Assembly (NCBI RefSeq): GCF_027158205.1
Contig: NZ_JAPVLU010000030.1
Location: forward strand, 56,883-120,882
Length of the DNA: 64,000 bases
Reading direction: 5' to 3'
DNA from: Streptomyces sp. H39-S7
GTDB lineage: Bacteria; Actinomycetota; Actinomycetes; Streptomycetales; Streptomycetaceae
The notes under the pieces were generated by a model. The model had not been told where the DNA came from. It searched no databases and saw nothing but the letters and a program-made list of their open reading frames with translations. Below are positions 58,970 through 64,000 of the stretch, piece after piece. Made by a program: the position numbers and the translations under genes. Positions within the stretch are counted from its first letter, which is position 1. Each line of letters opens with the position of its first letter.

Positions 58970-60313
58970 GTGCGGATGCGACCGGCGATGGGGGCGGGCA
59001 TGCGAACGGGCATGGCGGCGCGGATACCGGGAGGGCCCGACGGCCGCCGGATGCTCCGGATCAACTTCGTCGACAAGACCGGCTCCGGTCTCTGGCTGAG
59101 CGTCACGGCGCTGTACTTCCTGGTCGTCGCCCACCTCAGCGCGGGACAGATCGGACTGCTGATGGGACTGGCCGGCGCCGTCGGCATCGCCGGCTCACCC
59201 GTCGCCGGCCGGCTCGCCGACCGCTTCCCCCTCACCCGGCTGCTGCTCGCCGTCCAACTGCTGCGCGCCGCCTCCGGTCTGCTGCTGCTCGTGGCCGACG
59301 GCTTCTGGCAACTGCTGCCCCTGGTGGCACTCGGCAGCCTCGGCGAACGCTCCGCCTCGGTACTCACCAAGCTCTACGCCGCCCGCGTCGCCGGCCCCGA
59401 CCGGTCCCGCTACCAGGCCGTGCAGCGCACCGTCGTCAACGTCGGCTACACACTCGGCGGCCTCGGCGCCTCCGTCGGCCTCGCCTTCGGCAGCGCCACC
59501 GTCTACCGCGGCCTGCTGCTCGCCGACAGCCTGTCCTTCTGCGTCGTCGCCGTACTCGTCGCCCGCTGCGCCGAACCCCCCTCCGCCACCCGGACGGTGG
59601 CCTCGTCCGCCGCCGGGCCACCGGCCGAAGCGCCCGCCGCCCGCCCGGCGCCGTCCTCCAACCCGTGGCGCGACCGCGGCTACCTGGGCTACGCCGCCAC
59701 CGACGCCCTGCTCTTCCTCGACGGCTCCGTGCTGCGCGTCGGCATGCCGCTGTGGATCATCAGCGCCACCACCGCCCCGCACGGGCTCGCCGCCCTGCTC
59801 TTCGTCATCAACACCGTCGTCGTGGTGCTCTTCCAGGTCCGGCTCTCCCGCCACGGGCGTACACCGCGGCTGGCCGCGAACACCCTGTGGCGTGTCGCCG
59901 CCTGCTACTTCCTCGGCGGAGCGGCCGTGGCCGCCTCCGTCGTCGACGCCCGCTGGGCGGCCACCACCGCGATGCTGGTCGCCGCGGTCGCCTTCACCTT
60001 CGTGGAGATGTACCAGGCCACCGTCTCGTGGGAGCTGTCCGTGGCACTCGCTCCCGACGACGCGCAGGGCGCGTACGTCGGTGTGCACGGACTGGCCCAG
60101 TCCGCCGAACGCGCGGCCGGCCCGCTGATCATGACGACCGCGGTCATAGCGGCGGGGCCGCTCGGCTGGCTCAGCCTCGGCACGGCCCTCGCGGGGACCG
60201 CGTTCCTGCAGAAGCACATGGTCCTGCGGCGCCTCGGGTCAACACAGAAAGCGACGGAAGCGACGGTGCCGTCCGGATTGTCAGAGCCTCCGATTACGGT
60301 GAGTGAGAACTGA
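58970..60313 (+). CDS. MFS multidrug-type transporter
   Basis: A 447-residue major facilitator with about 12 hydrophobic helices (for example LWLSVTALYFLVVAHLSAG, LMGLAGAVGIAGSPVAG). Cytosolic loop 2-3 has GRLADRFPLTR, the MFS motif A equivalent. The central loop is Pro/Ala-rich. GTG 58970 is favoured because AAGGGGGG lies five bases upstream; ATG 58949 is also in frame and would be nearly leaderless. Placement opposite a MocR regulator with one shared operator suggests export of an amine, amino acid or vitamin-B6-like compound; the substrate is unknown. Confidence 0.85.
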   Translation: MRMRPAMGAGMRTGMAARIPGGPDGRRMLRINFVDKTGSGLWLSVTALYFLVVAHLSAGQIGLLMGLAGAVGIAGSPVAGRLADRFPLTRLLLAVQLLRAASGLLLLVADGFWQLLPLVALGSLGERSASVLTKLYAARVAGPDRSRYQAVQRTVVNVGYTLGGLGASVGLAFGSATVYRGLLLADSLSFCVVAVLVARCAEPPSATRTVASSAAGPPAEAPAARPAPSSNPWRDRGYLGYAATDALLFLDGSVLRVGMPLWIISATTAPHGLAALLFVINTVVVVLFQVRLSRHGRTPRLAANTLWRVAACYFLGGAAVAASVVDARWAATTAMLVAAVAFTFVEMYQATVSWELSVALAPDDAQGAYVGVHGLAQSAERAAGPLIMTTAVIAAGPLGWLSLGTALAGTAFLQKHMVLRRLGSTQKATEATVPSGLSEPPITVSEN

Positions 60314-60334
60314 TCGTCGCGCCGAGGGGGAACC

Positions 60335-61348
60335 ATGGCACACACCAGGAACGGGAACGGCCGCGGGAGCGGGAACCGGAAGAGGAACGGGGGCCGGACG
60401 GGAAGCCGTTCGCGCACGAGCGGACGTACACCGAAGCGTTCACCGGGGCGTTCGCGGACTTCCTCGCAGGGCGGGACCCCGCGCCGGGTGAGCGTGCGGC
60501 GCGCGCTGCGCAGGGAGGCCCCCAGCATCGTCGCGCTGCTCGCCGACGAACGGGACTTCGCCGCGATGCGCCGCCACCGCGGCTTCCCCTGCGAGGACCA
60601 CCCCGAGTACCTGCGGCAGATGGACGGCCTGCTGCGCTCGCTGCTCTCCCAGGGGTTGTCCGTCACCGTCACCCTCTTCGACCCCGAGGAGTACGCGGAG
60701 TACTGCGCCGACACCGGCCACGACCCGGACACCCCCGCCACCCGCGCCCGCTACACCGCGGACGTCACCGCGAGCGGGCCCGGCGTCCCCTACAGCGGGC
60801 AGCCCGTACGCCGCCTCCTCGCCGAACTGGGCCACGAGACCGACCGGCAAACGGCCTGGGACCGGGCCACCGACGTCCTCACCGCCGCGGAAGGCCGCAC
60901 GGCGGATGGGCGCGAACTCGCCCGGCACGCCTTCGAACGGGCCTCCCGGGCACTGGTGGGACTCATCGAGACCGCCGGCGCCGGCATCCACCACCTGGTC
61001 TGCAGCGTGCGCTCGGACGACGCCCCGCTGCTCGCCGTCCTCACCACGGAGCGCGCCGCGTCGGGCCGAATCCACTTCGCCGAGGCCGACGCGCTGGTCT
61101 TCTGCACGGTCCTCGCCGCGGCCGCCGTCAGCGACAGTCCGGCGGGCATCGTCATCAGGTCCACCGGCAGCGACGGGCGGGACGAGGTACGCGGCTGGTC
61201 CCTCCGCGACGGGTGGCCGCAACCGCTCACCGAGGCGGAGGTCTTCAACGCCTACTGCACCGACGCCGAAACCGGCGAACCGGTACCGCCGGAACCCGGC
61301 GTCACCTACCGGGCCGGCCTGCCCATCGGGCCGCCGCCGCACGGCTGA
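60335..61348 (+). CDS. Conserved hypothetical protein with suspect N-terminus
   Basis: From about residue 52 to 337 this is a convincing soluble protein (RREAPSIVALLADERDFAAM, HPEYLRQMDGLLRSLL, LLAVLTTERAASGRIHFAEADALVFCTVL). I do not recognise the family. The first 50 residues are Gly/Arg/Ser low complexity in this frame, whereas the frame two bases on (from 60337) reads GKPFAHERTYTEAFTGAFAD and FLAGRDPA with near-complete GC third positions over about 60395-60480. This points to paired frame changes or to a real start near GTG 60488 or 60494. A good ribosome site (GAGGGGG) precedes ATG 60335. Whether the disruption is biological or a sequencing slip cannot be told here. Confidence 0.6.
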   Translation: MAHTRNGNGRGSGNRKRNGGRTGSRSRTSGRTPKRSPGRSRTSSQGGTPRRVSVRRALRREAPSIVALLADERDFAAMRRHRGFPCEDHPEYLRQMDGLLRSLLSQGLSVTVTLFDPEEYAEYCADTGHDPDTPATRARYTADVTASGPGVPYSGQPVRRLLAELGHETDRQTAWDRATDVLTAAEGRTADGRELARHAFERASRALVGLIETAGAGIHHLVCSVRSDDAPLLAVLTTERAASGRIHFAEADALVFCTVLAAAAVSDSPAGIVIRSTGSDGRDEVRGWSLRDGWPQPLTEAEVFNAYCTDAETGEPVPPEPGVTYRAGLPIGPPPHG

Positions 61349-61362
61349 GGAGCCCCACGCGA

Positions 61363-61399
61363 GAGGGGCGCTCCACCGGAATCCGGTGAAACGCCCCTC
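61363..61399. terminator. Bidirectional terminator before ptsI
   Basis: Outer stem GAGGGGCG (61363-61370) with CGCCCCTC (61392-61399), inner stem CACCGGA (61374-61380) with TCCGGTG (61382-61388). It separates the convergent hypothetical gene and ptsI. Confidence 0.72.
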
Positions 61400-61428
61400 G
61401 AAGCTGCCGGCTGGGTGGCCGGCGGCTG

Positions 61429-63099
61429 TCACTCGCCCGACAGCACCGCCTGCGCGGCACGCCGCGCCTCGTCGGCGGTGTCGGTCGAGCGCGCGGCAGC
61501 CGCCGCACGCCGGCACTGCGCCAACGTGTACTTCGCGAGCGTGGCGCGCACATAAGGAATGGAGGCCGCACCCATGGACAGGCTCGTCACACCCAGACCC
61601 GTGAGCACACAGGCCAGCAGCGGATCAGCCGCAGCCTCGCCGCAGACACCGCAGCTCTTGCCCTCGGCCTTGGCCGCGTCCGCCGACAGGGCCACCAGGT
61701 CGAGCAGCGCGGGCTGCCAGGGGTCCTGCAACCGCGAGACCGCGCCGACCTGGCGGTCGGCGGCGAAGGTGTACTGCGCCAGGTCGTTGGTGCCCAGCGA
61801 CAGGAACTCGACCTCCTGGAGGATGGACCGGGCCCGCAGCGCCGCCGAGGGGATCTCGACCATCGCACCGAACTTCGCCTGCAGACCGGCCTCGCGGCAC
61901 GCGTCGGCGAACGCCTTGGCGTCGATACGGTCGGCCACCATCGGCGCCATGACCTCGAGATACACCGGCAGGCCGTCAACCGCCCTGGCCAGCGCCCGCA
62001 ACTGGGTCTGCAGCACGTCGGGGTGGTCCAGCAGCGAGCGCAGACCCCGCACACCCAGCGCCGGGTTCGGCTCGTCGGCGGGAGTGAGGAAGTCCAGCGG
62101 CTTGTCGGCGCCCGCGTCGAGCACGCGCACGACCACCCGGCCCTCGGGGAACGCTTCGAGCACCTTGCGGTACGCCTCTACCTGCTTCTCCTCCGACGGC
62201 GCCTTCGCGGAGTCGTCGAGGAAGAGGAACTCGGTGCGGAACAGGCCCACGCCCTCGGCGCCCGCCTCCAGCGCCGCGGGGACGTCGCCGGGACCGCCCA
62301 CGTTGGCGAGCAGCGGCACCTTGTGGCCGTCGGAGGTGGCACCGGGACCCGAGGTCGCGGACAGCGAGGCCCTGCGAGCGGCGGCGGCCTCGGTCAGCTC
62401 CGCGCGCTTCTCGGCGCTCGGGTTGACGAAGAGCTCACCGGTGCTGCCGTCCACCGCGACGACGGTGCCTTCGGCGATCTCGCCCGCACCGGGCATCGCA
62501 ACCACGGCCGGGACACCCAGGGCACGCGCCAGGATCGCGCTGTGGCTGGTCGGGCCGCCCTCCTCGGTGACGAAACCGAGGACCAGGGTCGGGTCGAGCA
62601 GCGCGGTGTCCGCCGGCGCCAGGTCCCGGGCGATCAGTACATACGGCTCGTCACTGTCCGGCACACCCGGCATCGGGACGCCGAGCAGCCGGGCCACGAT
62701 GCGGTTGCGGACGTCGTCCAGGTCGGCCACCCGGCCGGCCAGGTACTCACCCGCGTTGGCCAGCAGCGCACGGTAGGAGGCGAAAGCGTCGTAGACGGCG
62801 CGCTCGGCGGAACTGCCCACCGCGATCCGGCGTTCGACATCGGCCTGCAGCTCGGGGTCCTGGGCCATCATGGCCTGGGCCTCCAGCACGTGCTGGGCCT
62901 CACCGCCGGCCAGGTTCCCCCGCGCGATCAGGTCGGCTGCCACAGCCTCGACGGCCTGCCGGGCACGGCCCTGCTCACGCGGAGCCTCGTCCGACGGGAT
63001 CTGCTTGGCCGGGGGCTCCAGAACAGCGGTACCCATGTGCCGTACCTCGCCGATCGCCACACCGTGGCTGACACCGACGCCTCGCAGCGTTGTCTCCAT
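61429..63099 (-). CDS. ptsI: Phosphoenolpyruvate-protein phosphotransferase, enzyme I
   Basis: A 556-residue PTS enzyme I. It takes phosphate from PEP to HPr. The phospho-His is in GGPTSHSAILAR (His186). The PEP-binding barrel has VGLFRTEFLFLDD, KPLDFLTPADEPNPALGVRG, FGAMVEIPSAAL and the C-terminal SCGVCGEAAADPLLACVL with the active-site Cys. Both N-terminal HPr-binding helical region and C-terminal barrel are complete. It lies 100 bases downstream of crr on the same strand, forming the general PTS operon of Streptomyces; ptsH is not in the window. Confidence 0.96.
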   Translation of the reverse strand: METTLRGVGVSHGVAIGEVRHMGTAVLEPPAKQIPSDEAPREQGRARQAVEAVAADLIARGNLAGGEAQHVLEAQAMMAQDPELQADVERRIAVGSSAERAVYDAFASYRALLANAGEYLAGRVADLDDVRNRIVARLLGVPMPGVPDSDEPYVLIARDLAPADTALLDPTLVLGFVTEEGGPTSHSAILARALGVPAVVAMPGAGEIAEGTVVAVDGSTGELFVNPSAEKRAELTEAAAARRASLSATSGPGATSDGHKVPLLANVGGPGDVPAALEAGAEGVGLFRTEFLFLDDSAKAPSEEKQVEAYRKVLEAFPEGRVVVRVLDAGADKPLDFLTPADEPNPALGVRGLRSLLDHPDVLQTQLRALARAVDGLPVYLEVMAPMVADRIDAKAFADACREAGLQAKFGAMVEIPSAALRARSILQEVEFLSLGTNDLAQYTFAADRQVGAVSRLQDPWQPALLDLVALSADAAKAEGKSCGVCGEAAADPLLACVLTGLGVTSLSMGAASIPYVRATLAKYTLAQCRRAAAAARSTDTADEARRAAQAVLSGE

Positions 63100-63199
63100 C
63101 TCACCTGTCTCCGGTCACTGCGACGGTCGGTGCCGTCGCTCAGATTCTTCCGACGTCCTCGTTGACGCCCCCTGGGGTACAGCGGGTAGAGCGGGGGAA

Positions 63200-63649
63200 C
63201 TACTGCCAGACGAAGAGCTGGGCGCCGGCCTTGACGTCACCTTCGGCGGCCAGATCGCTGAGCGCCTCGGCAGTGGCCTCGAGCGCCACGACCGGGCAGA
63301 CCGGCGACTTGCCGGCGGCCTCGACCGCGGCCGGGTTCCAGCGGATGACCTCTTGTCCCCGCTGAACCGTGTCGCCCTTCGCGACGAGCAGCTCGAAGCC
63401 CTCGCCATTGAGCTGAACGGTGTCGATGCCCAGGTGCGTCAGTACACCGTGACCCTCGTCGTCCACGACGACGAACGCGTGCGGGTGCAGGGAGACGATG
63501 ACGCCATCCACGGGGGAGACCGCGGCCGAAGGCTCGCGCACGGGGTCAATGGCGGTGCCGGGACCCACCATCGCGCCGGAGAACACCGGGTCGGGTACAG
63601 CGGCCAGTCCGATGGCCCGTCCGGCCAGGGGAGACGAAACGATCGTCAT
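63200..63649 (-). CDS. crr: PTS glucose-type EIIA component (EIIA-Crr)
   Basis: A 149-residue EIIA of the glucose family. Active His72 is in GVLTHLGIDTVQL, with His57 in SLHPHAFVVV as the second conserved His. The start MTIVSSPLAGRAIGL is typical. In Streptomyces crr-ptsI serves N-acetylglucosamine and related sugars and is linked to DasR control of development. ATG 63649 follows GGCTTCCCC-type sequence with AGGAGG on the coding strand. Confidence 0.95.
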   Translation of the reverse strand: MTIVSSPLAGRAIGLAAVPDPVFSGAMVGPGTAIDPVREPSAAVSPVDGVIVSLHPHAFVVVDDEGHGVLTHLGIDTVQLNGEGFELLVAKGDTVQRGQEVIRWNPAAVEAAGKSPVCPVVALEATAEALSDLAAEGDVKAGAQLFVWQ

Positions 63650-64000
63650 GGGGAAGCCTCCTAGATGCGGAGCTCAAAGACGCCGTCACTACCAGTCACC
63701 GGACGGCGATGCCGCTTGAGCAGCCTAAGTCATGTGAAGTATGGATTCCGCCCGAGCGGATCCGACCATCGGGTGATCGATCCCGACCACTCAGTGTGGC
63801 ATCTTCACCGCACTCGATCAGGGGCCGAAGGACCCCTGTAGCCGATTTGCACGGGGCGGAGGCGTCCAGTACCTTGGCACAACCGCCTCGACGAGTGCCG
63901 CGGAAACGTATGTTTCCAGGGCAGACTTGAATTGGCCGGTAAATCCGACGAAAAGCTTCTGCTAAAGTCGGGTGCAGCGGGAAAGCCGAAAGGCAGAAAC
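63650..64000. other. Intergenic region between crr and a probable rRNA operon
   Basis: 351 bases with no supported gene. It should contain the crr promoter on the minus strand. It also has a 16-base inverted repeat GGAAACGTATGTTTCC (63902-63917) and, at the right end, a rRNA-leader-like stretch listed separately. No clear dre site was found before crr. Confidence 0.45.
63951..64000 (+). promoter_or_regulatory. Probable rRNA operon leader (partial)
   Basis: The segment CTTCTGCTAAAGTCGG (63957-63972) followed by purine-rich GGGAAAGCCGAAAGGCAG is very like the repeated leader and promoter elements upstream of Streptomyces 16S genes (TCTGATAAAGTCGG ... CCGAAAGG pattern, from memory). TAAAGT could be a -10 box. 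The 16S gene would start beyond the window. Confidence 0.45.

Noticed and set aside
1..64000. CRISPR arrays, insertion sequences, prophage or integrase genes
   Set aside because: No regularly spaced repeats, transposase, recombinase or phage structural genes were found on either strand.

Overview
This is a high-GC chromosomal segment from a Streptomyces species or very close relative. The evidence is the strong G/C third-position bias in the real genes, frequent GTG and TTG starts, four-base stop/start overlaps, a conservon (cvnABCD), a DUF397 protein, an NsdA-like regulator and mycothiol-type enzymes. No transposase, integrase, phage gene or CRISPR array was seen, so it reads as chromosome core interspersed with lineage-specific operons.

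Layout. 1-4056: a + strand acyl-CoA module (crotonase, OB-fold/zinc-ribbon protein, two SCP-x-type thiolases). 4155-8629: orphan DUF397, MDMPI-family enzyme, Tat-exported phospholipase C, and a class I terpene synthase with no tailoring genes. 8812-14796: two tandem, paralogous LAL-type ATPase regulators divergent from the terpene synthase. 14874-20691: small conserved protein, secreted amidase, APH-like kinase, a strongly folded intergenic element (18890-18980) and an NsdA-like regulator. 20746-26414: PAS/PP2C phosphatase, HEAT-repeat protein, two overlapping GT-B glycosyltransferases. 26540-28814: pxpCBA 5-oxoprolinase operon. 28916-36250: a condensin-like trio (kleisin-like, KITE-like, 1570-aa SMC-like ATPase) with no nuclease gene. 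36279-43163: small membrane protein, conservon, glpFK. 43314-44983: a second thiolase/OB-fold pair. 45099-45452: DUF962 membrane protein. 45501-49901: a four-gene operon of NrtR-like Nudix regulator, J-domain/pseudokinase, vWA protein and divergent PurA-like enzyme behind a nested palindromic operator. 49811-61348: VanX-like dipeptidase (overlapping purA-like tail to tail), Nudix hydrolase, GH31, acetoacetyl-CoA synthetase, GH18 chitinase, MocR regulator and divergent MFS exporter, hypothetical protein. 61429-63649: crr-ptsI. The last ~80 bases resemble the leader of an rRNA operon lying beyond the window.

How genes work together: the acyl-CoA modules and acetoacetyl-CoA synthetase point to breakdown of unusual lipids or steroids; glpFK, crr-ptsI and the chitinase with a DasR-like box form a carbon-uptake theme; conservon, LAL pair, NsdA-like protein and PAS phosphatase are signalling/developmental regulators. 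The two best candidates for a poorly described system are the NrtR/J-pseudokinase/vWA/PurA-like operon and the nuclease-less condensin-like trio.
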